In this document: piece by piece, positions 15,070 to 26,543 of the stretch
Layout of the letters: each line of letters starts with the position of its first letter
Numbering within the stretch: position 1 is the first letter of the stretch
Assembly: GCA_947683625.1 (NCBI GenBank)
Contig: CANTUR010000166.1
Location: forward strand, 4,667,001 to 4,731,000
Length of the DNA: 64,000 nt
Direction of reading: 5' to 3'
Origin: Mallotus nudiflorus
Lineage: Eukaryota > Streptophyta > Magnoliopsida > Malpighiales > Euphorbiaceae
Made by a program: the position numbers and the translations under genes
Notes under the pieces: generated by a model
The model's input: the letters and a program-made list of their open reading frames with translations, nothing else
What the model was told of the DNA's origin: nothing
The model's database searches: none

Positions 15070-16574
15070 CTTTTTAAAAGATAAAACAACTTTTAAATTC
15101 CTTAGCCAATCTATGAAATTAGGGCCCGTGAGCCTATGTTAGTCGAGTATAATCGCGAGTGGGTTTGATGATCTCATATTATCAAGTTTCTACAAAAGGT
15201 AACAAGATTAATTAGTTATATGACATTGTTATTTTACCATTTGATTTGGTCTTTAATCACAATGGCCTCCCACTAACTTGGTAAATCCTACACTTCCAAA
15301 GTAGGAAATGAAAATCCCTTATTGGATGGATTTTTAGTGGGTGATGGAATTCTTAATGGGCCACTAATATTCCTCAGGTACACATTGCCATTCTTGGAAT
15401 AATAGTTCTCATTAAGTGGACAACTCTTATCCATCACATCTCATGTGAGCTTCCATCAATTCAGCTTCTAATGTTATGGGCCTCAGGTACACATTGCCAT
15501 TCTTGACCTTTGGCATTAGTTAGGTCCACACCATTGGATCAGTGACATGTATGGATTTGAACACTACAAACCTTAGGGACTTTTATTTTCCATTCTTGGT
15601 TTATAGTGTATCTATACACCCACATCATCTCATGCTTAACAATAACACTACATGAATCTCTTGGGCCTTATGTACACCCTATGTGTCCATAGCCGATATA
15701 CACAAGCCCAAAACCATGTAAGTTATTACTCCAATGGAGAGCCTAGACCTAAATTTAATTTGGATGATTTTCGGGTCTTTAATTATTAAGGTCTCACTTT
15801 GCACATTAGCCAATCTCAATTGTATATATCTCATACATACATGGCATGACATCTATTCATATATACATATCACATATGCATATAGCATGTTACAATATAT
15901 ATATCACATATATACATAGAACATGCAAAATGGATGCACAAATAAAGAGTGATCATGGGCCTTTCTTAAGCCTATTCTAACTCTTAAAATATGTTACAAA
16001 TGGGCCTAGCCCAAGAAAAGCCTTCAAGTCATGAACTCCTTTGTCACCATCTCTATGGACCATGATTTATGCCACCAAAGGTTGAATGGGCAACCATCTT
16101 GAATAAAACTTCAAGTCCAAATTACAACTCTTGTAATTTACATTCAATCCTTGGCATACCAAGGCAAATATTACATCCTAAATCTACGTAATCTACATTT
16201 AATTACATAAAAATAATAATAATAAAATTAATTATTATTACAAACTAGAAGATGTAAACTAAGCCCATGATCATTCCTTGCATGTATGATAAGCAAATAT
16301 TTAATAAAATACAACTCTTGCATATATAATCATTTATTTGCAAAATCAAACAAATAATAAAAATAAAAATAAAATATGTTGTCTATAAAAAAAATTGAAC
16401 AATACATGAATAGTAATTTTTGAACAGTAACATGAACAATAATTTTGAACAATACATGAATAGTAATTTTACATTTTTTAAGCATATTTAGTCATAACTC
16501 TTGCAACTAACAACAAGCATAATCACAACTCTTGTAATTATTATAACAATTAACATGTAAATTATGTGATTTTG
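15070..16574 (-). other. copia 5' leader (non-coding)
   Basis: This 1.5-kb stretch between the primer site and gag has no credible gene. It contains a short direct repeat (CTCAGGTACACATTGCCATT at about 15374 and 15482) and a GAACAATACATGAATAGTAA repeat near 16398-16466. Confidence 0.6.
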
Positions 16575-16586
16575 GCTTTGATACCA
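16575..16586 (-). other. Primer-binding site of the copia element
   Basis: The minus strand reads TGGTATCAAAGC, one base different from the initiator tRNA-Met site TGGTATCAGAGC. It lies two bases inside the LTR edge at 16589. Confidence 0.88.
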
Positions 16587-16588
16587 CT

Positions 16589-19030
16589 TGAAGGAATCGA
16601 TTACACACACCAGAATATGAGTGGAAGGATGGTGTGAGCACGAAACCGATTAGGATAAATTTCAAAAATTTTTCCTAGTGTGTAATCCTTACATGAAGGC
16701 AAGTATTCCAAAACCACCAAGATCATAACACATTGAATTTACACAACTAATAACTTTCATGCTTAATAAATAACATAAATCAAAGAATCATAAAACAACC
16801 AAAACACAAAGCATGGAAAGAGACCTATATCTAGAGTTTAGTAACACTTATAAACTCCAAATGTTGGTAGGAAACTTGATGGGCTTTAGGAAATGGTTTA
16901 TGTAAATCTACAAGCTCCTAACTCCCTAAGTGTGAAGCCTCTAGCTTGAAACACACAAGTAGCACCGAAATGACTCCAAGCTTTAATGGGCCTCTACCCA
17001 TAAGCTCCTCCTTGATAGTTCCGAAAGCTTGCTAGAGTTCCTTTCCTTACTTGGATGATGTAGGAATTCTCTTGCACAACTCTTGTATAAAGGATTATGA
17101 CAATGGACTTATGAAGAAACACAACTCTTATATCTCTTACTGACACACTCATAACACTTAGAAGAAAGATGAAGAAGAAGAGTCAACTCTTATTTTTCTT
17201 TTAGTGTTTTTTTCTCTCCAATGTAAGTGGTAAGTCAATTGTTAAATGTAGAGAATATCCACTAATATGGCGTGTGTATGTAAGAGACTAATTAGCATGT
17301 GTAGAGATTCTCTACTAACTCAAGCTTGAGTGTAGGATAAGCAATCTCATGCATGTGCTTACTTTTTCACTTTGAGTGTAAAATAAGCTTACTCACGTAA
17401 AATAAGCTAACTCATGCATGTAGAGATTGGCCACTAACTTAAGGTGCATGCTGATGACACATCTCCATGTTGTCAACCATGCAATCACATTGTATGTAAA
17501 GCTATGCTTAGGTGGCCACCATGCAAGCATTATTATCACATGGTCATGCTTATATGGCACCTCCTTTAGTAAGTGGGCTTTAGGCTCATTTAACTCTTAA
17601 ATGAGCCCATCTCTACAACATCCACTAATTAGTCTTATAGGCTTTATTTAACACTTAAAGAAGGCCTATATTAATAATACACCTAATTGTCCAAGCCCAT
17701 GCATCATCCATTAAACTATATATACATGGCCCATCTCATGGTCCATATCTAAACTAATATTGGTGGCAAATATCAATTTGGTCCTTAAACTTAATATCAT
17801 ATATTAAATTAAGTCCAAATTAATATTTAATAGTCCTAACCTTTGAATTAAATTTTGGGATATGCTAGATCCTTGTACAAGTGAAAATCCAATTTAATTA
17901 ATTTAATTAATTAATTAAACACTTTAATTAATAATCAAATTAATAAATATCCTTATCGGTGCTACTCTTATGTGTGTGACTTACTAGGTTCAAGTCCAAA
18001 TGGTAATGGAAAAACATAATGTTAACTCTTAATATTATTGGAAACTCTTTCCAAGCTAAATATGAAAATCCTAATTAATCATATTTAGTTTCCATAAGTC
18101 GTGAGTGACCCCCAGCATAGATATCATGACTACCCAATTGGAAATGAATGTTATCCGTAGATTCACAAGAACCATAAAACATAATTACCGTGCACTTAAT
18201 GTACCTTCATTTTAAGATCCTGACATTGGCTAGAGTCATGGTCAGTCAAATTCCAATTGCTTCAATCATATGGCCTCATCTTTAGTTCAATTCTCGATAA
18301 ATCATGACTTCTACTAGAAACACTTTCTAGCACTGAAACTCTTTTCGGTTAAGTCATGTTTGACCTGGCTAGGTAATTTTTCATCAAGAACAACTTAGAT
18401 AACATAAGATCTTATCCTGATTCACTCTAGGTAATGAATTCCATCTTGGCCGATCACTCATCCCTACATAGAACCAATTAGAGCTACCACACGCCATATA
18501 CCCATACGTGGCTAGCACAAGTATATAAGCGGTAACAAACTCTAATCAACCATATGTGGATGACCGTGTCACCTCAAGTCAAAGGACCATATGCCCATTA
18601 TGTCCAAGATAGTGATTGTTGACTAAAGTGAATTTCCATATAACCACTTATCTTATGTCACTATTCGATCCACCCATCACATGAGTGTCCAAATGTCTAT
18701 TCTGATATCTCATATCAAGTAGCATGAGACTCACTACCTCCCACTATTGATATTATATATTGATCAAGAAAAATAGACAAAGGTGATAGTCTACGGATTA
18801 ATACGACCCATTTATTAATCCAATGACCATGAACATTTTATAATATACGTACTAAATGAATTTATCATTCATATTATCAACACTTGATAATAAAGTCATT
18901 TAACAATATGTTAAAGGGTAAACACTTAAATAAACAAACACTTCTAAATGAATATTATATTGCCATAAGGATAAAAGTACAATGTCATTTATATTATAAG
19001 AAATGGCACTAGGGCACATCTATACTAACA
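16589..19030 (-). repeat. 5' LTR of the copia element
   Basis: Partner of 5530-7949 (2442 against 2420 bases). It is flanked on the right by the target duplication CTAAA (19031-19035) and has TG...CA ends. Confidence 0.92.
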
Positions 19031-19035
19031 CTAAA

Positions 19036-22000
19036 AATATGTTAATTGCTTATGACTTAACTCCTAATGAAATAGGAAAAATGAAAGAAATATTAAGAAG
19101 AAAACAAAAAGTATTTGCTTGGGGCTAAAAGAATATGCCTGGATTGATAGTGAGATTGCTGAGTATAGGATCCCCATATATTCTTATGTCACACTGATAA
19201 AATATAAGAAGAGAAGATTAAGACCAGAATGAGCTCTTTTTATTAACAAAGAAGTGGAAAAATAGTTGAAAGTAAAGTTCTTGGAAGTGGTAGATGACAC
19301 CTAGTGGCTAGCCAATATAGTTTTGGTTATTAAGAAGGATGGGAGAGTCAGAATGTGCATAGACTATAGGGATCTGAATAAGGCTTGTCCAAAAGATGAT
19401 TTTCCTTTATCATATATTGACAATTTAGTCAATAGTATAACTTCCAGTGCTATATACTCCTTTATGGATGGCTTCTCAGGATACAATCAGATTATGATGA
19501 CAGTGATTAACAAGTTGAAAACTTCTTTCATCATTGAATGGGGTGTTTATTATTATACAATCATGCCATTTAGGTTGAAAAATGCAGGAGCTACTTATCA
19601 AAGGATGGCTACAACTTTGTTGTATGATATGGTCCATAAAGAGATAGAGGTGTACGTGGATGACATTATGGTCAAGTCTCCAACTAGAGAAGGGAAATTC
19701 GAGGCCCTAGACAAGTTCTTGGCAAGAGTTGAAAAGTACAACCTCTGGTTAAATCCGAGGAAATGTATTTTTGGGGTAACCTTTGAAAAGCTACTGAGGC
19801 ATATTATTAGCCAGAGAGGCATAGAGGTGGATTTGGATAAAGTGAGAGTGATCAAAGAAATGCTTGCACCAAAAAATGAGAAAGAGGTTAGAGGGTTCAT
19901 TGGACAGTTGTAATACATCAGTATAACCTCAGGTTGAATCCAAAGAAATATGTTTTTGGGGTAACCTCCAAAAAGCTACTAGGGTATATTATTAGCCATA
20001 AAGGCATAGAGGTGGATCTGAATAAAGTGAGAGTGAACAGAGAAATGCCTGCACTAAAAAATGAGAAAGAGGTAGAGGGTTCATCAAACGATTAGAATAC
20101 ATCAGTAGGTTCATAGCCAAGTTGACCACCATTTGTGAGCCAATCTTTAAGCTCTTAAAGAAGAATCAGCCGATCATTTGGGATGATAAATGTCAACAAG
20201 GTTTTGAAACTATTAAGAATTATTTGATGAATCCTCTAGTCTTACAACTACAAAGGCCAGGTAAGCCTTTAATTCTTTACTTGGCATTAGAGAAGGATGC
20301 GATTGGTACAATGCTAGCTCAGGAAGGAGAAGGAAGAGTTGAGCATGTTGTGTATCATTTGAGTAAAAAGCTTCTACCCTATGAATTCAATTATAGTCTA
20401 GTAAAGAGAACTTGCTTGGTTGTAATTTAGGCAACAAAGAAGCTCTGGTATTACTTTCAATTTTATAGAATTCAAGAGATCTCTGAGCATGATCCTCAAA
20501 TACAACAAACTCCCTCTCTTATAAGGAAATTAGCTAGATGGTTGATCCTACTTATCGAATTTGACATATACTATGTTGCAAAGAAGGTGATAAAAAGGAG
20601 AGCTATAACAGACTTCTTGGCTCAGAATCTGATATATGATGGTCAAGAATGGGAGTTAGAATTCTCGGATAAGCACCTGGGGGCAATAAAGATCCAAATA
20701 TGGAAAATGGATTTTGATGGAGCAGTCAATAATAGAGGAGCAGACATTGGTGTAATTTTGGTCTTGCCAAAAGGAGAAATAATTCTGATGGAAAAGAGAT
20801 TAGAATTTGAAGTCACTAATAATCAAGCTGAATATAAAGCCTACATCTTTGGTCTGAAAACACTAAGGAATGTGGGGGTAAAAGAGGTTACAGTATATGA
20901 AGACTTGATGCTGGTAGTGAAATAAATTTCTAATAAATGGGAAGTAAGAAAAGATAGGTTGAGACTGTACTGAGACTGCTCAGCCATGATTCTATTATCT
21001 TTCACCCAATACAGATTCATGCACTTGCTATAGGAAGAGAATAAGATAGTAGATGCTTTGGCTACTCTAGCTTTAATATGGGAAGAAGGAAAGCAAGCAG
21101 AAATTAAGTCCCGTACTACCTGCTATGAAGAAATCAAAATAATGTCGATCGACTCTATTGAAAAGCCTTAGTTTTATGATCTACAACAATATTTGGAAAC
21201 AGGATAATTTCCTAACAATACTGATAGAAAAGAAAGAATATCATTGAGGATGCTATCTTAATAATTCATCAGTTATAATGAGATATTATACAAGAGGATG
21301 CCAACTGGAGTGCATTTAAGATGTGTTGATGAATATGAGGCCCGAAAAATTATGGAAGTAGTTCATGAGGGTGTATGCATACCACATATGAACAAAACAG
21401 TCCTTGCTAAGAAAATAGCTCGTCAAGGGTATTTCTGGATGCTATGGAGTCATATTATGTGAAATATGTAAAGACATGCCATAATTGCCAAGTGCATGGT
21501 GATGTAAGCCATTTGCTTTCTATGGAAATTTAAGGATTGACCTCTCATTGGCCATTCACAGTTTAGGGAATTAATATCATTGGAGAGATAAAGCCAAAGA
21601 CATCTAATGGTCATTGCTATATTATAGTAGCAATTGACTACTTCTCTAAGTGGGTTGAAGTAGAATTGTTCATGATTGTTGGAGCAAAATAGATGGCAAG
21701 GTTCATAGAAAAAAATATAATATATAGATATGGGTTGCCTCATCACATCATCACTGATAATGGTATTCAGTTTAGGGCAGAAACAATTACTTTGTTGGAG
21801 GAATATAAGATTGAACATCGTAGATCCTCTCCTTACAGACTATAGGCAAATGGAGTAGTAAAAGCAACAAATAAGAATGTGAAGATGATCCTAAATACTG
21901 GAGAACTACAAAGATTGACAAGCTACCTATAGTTTGAATTATGGGGATATAGGACCACTACCAGAACATCAATGGGAGCTACTTTATATTCTCTAGTGTA

Positions 22001-22264
22001 TGGATATGAAGTTGTGTTGCCAGTTGAGGTTGAGATTCAATCATTAAGGGTTCTCATAGAATCTAAAATTCTTAAGTATCAATGGGTTAAAAGCTCACTA
22101 AGTCCATCATGATTGATCTGTGAGGAATGTTCAAACTGAACTAAGAAGGTCTGTATCAAGTGAAGAAATTATTTTTTAAGGGCGAGGCTATTCTATCTTA
22201 TTTAAAAGGAAATAATTTTAAAGAGCCTATTAACCTAAATAAGGTTAAGAAATACTTTATGTAA
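19036..22264 (+). pseudogene. pol of element A: RT, RNase H, extra RNase H, integrase (broken)
   Basis: RT runs from about 19323 (VRMCIDYRDLNKACPKDDFP, then YSFMDGFSGYNQI, VYVDDIMVKS with the catalytic YVDD). The RNase H that normally follows RT is at about 20122-20560 (LILYLALEKDAIGTMLAQE). A second, archaeal-type RNase H follows at about 20700-21100 (KMDFDGAVNNRGADIGVIL, NNQAEYKAY), a hallmark of the Tat lineage. Integrase core remains are at about 21540-21900 (ITDNGIQFRAET near 21750). The C-terminal end NNFKEPINLNKVKKYFM stops at 22262-22264. Many stops, a 185-base internal duplication and frame breaks make it a pseudogene. Confidence 0.88.
19741..20110 (+). repeat. Diverged 185-base tandem duplication inside RT of element A
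   Basis: Two consecutive stretches (about 19741-19925 and 19926-20110) both run from ACCTC.GGTT.AATCC through GGGGTAACC, TATTATTAGCC and AAAAATGAGAAAGAGGT to AATACATCAGTA. They repeat the RT thumb/connection segment. The copies differ at many positions. Confidence 0.85.
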
Positions 22265-22460
22265 AGTCTCGCTAGGGAGAAAACCTCAAAAGAGGCTGCC
22301 TAAGCAAAACTTAGAGACAATAAAATAAAAAAATAAAAAGTCCTACTAGATTGAAAACCTGAAAGGGCGGTCTAGGCAAAAGTAAAGGACATATAAAAGA
22401 AAAGAGAAAGAGAAAATACTTAGTTAGAAAACTTACAAAGGCAAACCAATTAATGATAAG
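22265..22460 (+). repeat. Short tandem repeats after pol of element A
   Basis: About three degenerate units of roughly 60 bases with the core GAAAACCTGAAAGGGCGG followed by CTAGGCAAAA lie directly after the integrase stop. The same units follow the pol stop of element B at 32480-32720. Confidence 0.75.
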
Positions 22461-22639
22461 AGATATATAAGAAGCAAGATGTATAGTCACTTTGTGCATT
22501 AATTAAATGGAATTTATTGCCTTTATTAATGTTGAACATTACATTAAATGCTTATTATACACTATTTAACTAAAAAGGAAATTTCATCCAATAAAAAGAC
22601 TAAATTTAATAAACTAGTGATGCTTGCTTTTCTTTTGAA

Positions 22640-23790
22640 CACCTTGAGCACTCAATGCCTACAATGCCCTTGTTCTTTTATTTCTTATAAATTCATCCTT
22701 CTGTCTATTGTAATTAAATCCAAGCCTTGTAGTGGTCATCAATCGACTGATCTCCATTATAGTCAATGAACCTCTGAATGATTTTTCGAGGCCAAGTGGT
22801 GACCAGGTTGTCAAAAAAATTCTGAGAAAGGGGCCCTGGCTCAAATTCATGCACTAGCTCTACAATTAGTTATTTCTATCCATATTGCCTGCAAAGCTGA
22901 GCAAGATTGTAGAAAGTAGCAAAATGGAGACCGGCTAGTGGAATGCAATAGGTATACGATCGAATGGTCACATGTTGTAACCTCCACCATGGGCACATCC
23001 ACTGAATCAAAGTGATAGGAAATATGGACAACCAGCTTTGAACATCCTCTGGGATAGGATAAAGTCTCTTGGTATGACAGTGTTTGGCCTTATAATATTC
23101 AATGTCTTTAGGAGGTTTGAGCAACCTTAGCTTTTCATGAAACCATGCATGTGGGAAGAATGAATAGGTAAAAATGATACGAATAGTAAGTGGAAAGAGG
23201 AAAGAAACTTACCTCCAGTAAAAGGGGAGTCCCTGAGAATTACCTAGTTTTAGAAAAATAGTTGAGCCCAATGATGGTCTCTGCCAAGATAAGAGGCAAA
23301 GGATTTAGGCCAACTTTCACTTTGTCCAAAATGCGAAGAAGCTTTGGGTTATAATTACTAAAAAAGGAAACTAGTAAAAATTGAGCATATAAGCAAAGAG
23401 CAATCATCCAAGGCCAGTAAACCTCTTTCGAGAAAAGAGCTCATCAGAACCTTATTACTAAATCTATGGCGAAGAGAAGACTAAGGGGAAAGGTTGAATA
23501 GTCTAGCCATTTAGTATTGGATGGAGTGTAAATCCGGGGCTTCAACCGAAGGAATTGAAATCTGACAAGCAGAATCCATTTGAGAGCCCAAAATAGCTTC
23601 AAATTCCTCTGGCAAGGGGTATAACTTTACTGTATTGAATCTGAAGACATGTTTTTTAGGATCCCAAAATTAAGCAAGAACATGGAGAAATAAGAAATTA
23701 ATCTTCCTAGCATGCAGAGATTAGAAAATGGACAGATGAAATGGCTCCTATCTAGCCCATAATCCACTATCCAAGCTTTTCAGAATTGGC
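22640..23790 (-). pseudogene. Antisense gene remnant 2 of element A (DUF7745-like)
   Basis: On the minus strand, opposite to pol, are pieces FWDPKKHVFRFN then LPEEFEAILG (about 23670-23600), LAETIIGL (about 23290-23260) and PWWRLQHVTIRSY (about 22990). The same pieces occur in the same order in element B (33050-34110). The FWDP...VFRF...EEF pattern resembles the plant DUF7745/plant-mobile-domain group, from memory and not searched. A donor-like CTGGAG/GTAAGTTT at about 23210 suggests an intron. Stops break it. It lies between pol and the 3' end of the element, as described for extra antisense ORFs of the Tat lineage. Confidence 0.62.
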
Positions 23791-24172
23791 TAGAGTTATT
23801 TTAAACTTCTTTTAGTTATGTTAAGAGATTTGACTCTCGATTGCCTCTTTATAAAGAGGTGATGCCTCTATGAAGAGGTGACGCCTCTCCAACAGTTGAA
23901 ACATATCCTTATTTTGCTATAAAATGATTGTATAGTACATGCAAATTCAGGAGAAGAGCATTTTAATGATAAAAATTCCTCGATTGATTCAAAGTTCTAC
24001 CAAAATTTAGATTTAATTGTTGCATCATTCATCCGATGCAAAGTATGAAAAGACTAAGGTAAAAAGGTTAATTCATGCAGTAACAGAGCAACAGTGTAAA
24101 GCAACAAAAGTGTCTCCAATCAAAATGACCCTATACTAGCAAGCCACTAAGGTATCCCTCTACTCATCATCT

Positions 24173-24768
24173 CTAGGCTTCATTGTCATCGCTACTATCC
24201 TCAGCATGCTCATTAACTATCTCCTCCTCTTCATCATCACTCGTGTCATCCTCCTCCTCATCACCCTTGACTTGGAAAGCAGCAAGCTAACACTCAAGAG
24301 TAGTAATTTTGGCCTAACTAGCCTCATCTCAGTATTGTCAAAATGAAATAAGAGGTAAGAAATCATGAGAGCATGCATACATATAGAAATAAGGCATAGT
24401 TATTACCTTCCATTGCTATGTCATCTACATTAGGAAGTCCCGATGGGCCTCAATCACCTTATACATATACTCTCCCTAATCTTAAGGTACCTACACAATT
24501 AATATATTATTAGAATTAATCATGTTTTAAGTTAAATTTGAAAACAGGACTTCGAAAGAAGGGAACTCACACGTGTAGTGGCCTCCAATAAGAACTCTAG
24601 CTCCAAGCTTCTGTCTAGCATCAAGAACTGACAAGAGAGCTCACCCAAAGGCACCCAACAGCGGGTCAACAAGTCAGGAGTGGCAGCGAGCCTACCAGCT
24701 ATAATATTATTTCAGAACTAGAAGGCCCCCTAACAGGTAGCACGCTAGAGGAGGTACCTGTAAACACC
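24173..24768 (-). pseudogene. 3' end of antisense gene remnant 1 of element A
   Basis: The minus strand ends in a very acidic tail (GDEEEDDTSDDEEEEIVNE to a stop at 24173-24175). It is preceded by an intron-like stretch and a Pro/Arg-rich low-complexity segment that runs to 24768. That segment continues in the same frame at 42409 after removal of element B and one copy of GTACC (TPRLRPIAQERPHQHPRIVL, then SSVLPVRG). Element B has the corresponding gene at about 34396-36520, where mobile-domain-like sequence is visible. The function is unknown to me. Confidence 0.55.
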
Positions 24769-25557
24769 TGATTTTGAGATAATAAAATGTGAATATGACA
24801 AAGGACTCCAATGATGAAAATGCATCTTTAGGTCCATAATTAATTAGATTTAGGGTAGAGATAACTTAGGCCCATTTAATTATTTAGATATAGACTCATC
24901 TAACTTAATTTAGTTAATTTACACTTAGCCCATTTAATTTAAGCTTTTCCATAATTTCTAGATTTAAGATCACTTTAGAATTAAAACATGTAGAATTAGG
25001 CCCACTAAATTAAATATTTCATAATTTATAGATTTAGGCCCATTTTTAAAATTAAAATAAATAGACTTAGAATCATTTAATTAAAAAGAATTAGGCCCAT
25101 TAGTCTTTAGGATCATCTGTAAATTAAAATATGTAGATTTAGCTCATTTAATTAAAATCAATATAGATTAAACTAATCTAGGGATTATGATGAATGCATT
25201 GTTTACTTGTATATTTCATGACTAGTTTTCCTAAAGTTGATTATTTTTTTAGGGTTTATATGAAATTGCATGTAAATAAAGGATAAAATAGTAATTCATA
25301 AAGCAATTCTAAAAGAACACAAGATTGAAAGAAGTTAGTATTCCATACCTAGAATCTCCTAGTTGTGGTGCTGACTTTCTTTTAGGGAATCGAGTACCAC
25401 CATTTTTTTATTTGTCCCAGTTATTACCCTGGGTGGCAACTCCTCACCTCCATGCCATGTCTATGTGATAGTGGTTAGTGTGTTCTCTAAAGCCCTAAGC
25501 TCAAATAGTGTCACAGTTGCTAAGATCTTAGGCGTGTGCTAAACCTCGTTATCTGTA
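24769..25557 (+). repeat. 5' LTR of element B
   Basis: 789 bases, matching 41605-42403 along its length with scattered differences. It begins TG and ends TA rather than CA, as does its partner. Near its 3' end it carries a conserved block with GTACCACCATTTT, CCCTGGGTGG and CAGTTGCTAAGATCTT that also occurs reversed in the solo LTR at 44310-46415. Confidence 0.93.
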
Positions 25558-25576
25558 GTGGTGACTCTATTAGGGA
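25558..25576 (+). other. Primer-binding site of element B
   Basis: TGGTGACTCTATTAGGGA begins two bases after the LTR, in the position of the primer site and like those of other Tat-type elements. I do not assign the tRNA. Confidence 0.65.
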
Positions 25577-26540
25577 TAAGAGATACTGATTCTATTTGTG
25601 TTCTTTAGAATTATTTTATTGATTATTATTTTATTCTTGCATTCATTATGCATGTCCCTAGTAACCAATGGCGTTGGTTTATGGTTCTATGATTCCACTA
25701 ACTTTATAGGATTGTAAATTGGCTAACCATTACTCTTAGCTTGGTTCAAGAGAGATTACTGGGCTCATCTAACCAGAGTCTATAACCTAAGTCCTAAAGG
25801 GGGGTAGTCCTCTCTCAAGTTTGCAAAGGATGCCAAGCCCCTCTGACCTTGGCCTGTAACTTAAGTCTTAAAGGAGGGCATCTTGCTTAGGGAACCTTGA
25901 CCTTTTCTACCAGATTTAACCACATATAATGGCCCAGTTATTTCCCTTAGGATTACCTAAATTGCTTGTGAATGTCACCATAAGGTATTTCTATCTATAA
26001 AGGCCCAAACCTATACTTTAGAAGCCCATCAGGACTAATAAAGATTGGGCTATGCTTTTATACCTAGAAATATTATTTCTATGCTTTACTATTTTGAGAG
26101 ATATGACATGCGTGTCAATTATTTATATCCCCCATTGATATTAAGGCCAAGACAAAAAATCCTAGGAAAAGAGACTCGCCATTGAAAACGTATGTAAGAG
26201 GAATAAAGTTGGAAGCATGTATATACTTGACTTTTTTCTTGACTTAATTACTACTTGTTACTTGTTACATAGCATGTGCATCATGCATACATGCATCATT
26301 CTAATAATTTATTTTTCAGCCATTATAGATTCATCTAGGTCTTCCTTTGTTTGGAGTAAAAAAGGTGGTAGACTAGTGAGAACTAATTTGAGTCCGCAAT
26401 CAATTGCGAAAGAGATCCTTAGCAGACTAGAAAGGAGTCCCATCAATCCACTCTACCTAGAAGTTGTATAGCCTAAACAATCCAAAGAAACAGAACAATA
26501 AGAGGGAGGAAACTATACCCTAGAGGATGTTAAAGGAGCA
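25577..26540 (+). other. 5' leader of element B
   Basis: No convincing gene. It contains two diverged copies of an approximately 80-base unit (core AACCTAAGTCCTAAAGGGGG at about 25786 and AACTTAAGTCTTAAAGGAGG at about 25858). A short open frame ends at 26471 (SSFVWSKKGGRLVRTNLSP) behind a possible splice acceptor TTTTTCAG at about 26312-26319, perhaps an upstream exon of gag. Confidence 0.5.
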
Positions 26541-26543
26541 TTA

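Larger units (their letters stand above)
5530..19030 (-). mobile_element. Complete but decayed Ty1/copia element with 2.4-kb LTRs
   Basis: Two LTRs (5530-7949 and 16589-19030) begin TGAAGGAATC and end TAACA on the + strand. The 5-base duplication CTAAA flanks the whole element (5525-5529 and 19031-19035). The primer site, gag, protease, integrase, RT and RNase H follow in Ty1/copia order on the minus strand. A solo LTR of the long-LTR Ty3 family (9760-12994) sits between integrase and RT; without it the element would be about 10.3 kb. The two LTRs differ at many positions, so insertion is old. Stops and frameshifts interrupt all genes. I do not assign a copia lineage. Confidence 0.93.
19036..24768 (+). 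mobile_element. Main internal part of Tat-type Ty3 element A
   Basis: This is pol (RT, RNase H, extra RNase H, integrase), followed by short repeats and two antisense gene remnants. That layout is characteristic of the Tat lineage of plant Ty3/gypsy elements. Element A is the host of the copia insertion on its left (CTAAA) and of element B on its right (GTACC at 24764-24768). Its antisense frame continues in phase at 42409 after B. Neither of A's LTRs is visible. It is the oldest layer of the left nest. Confidence 0.82.
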
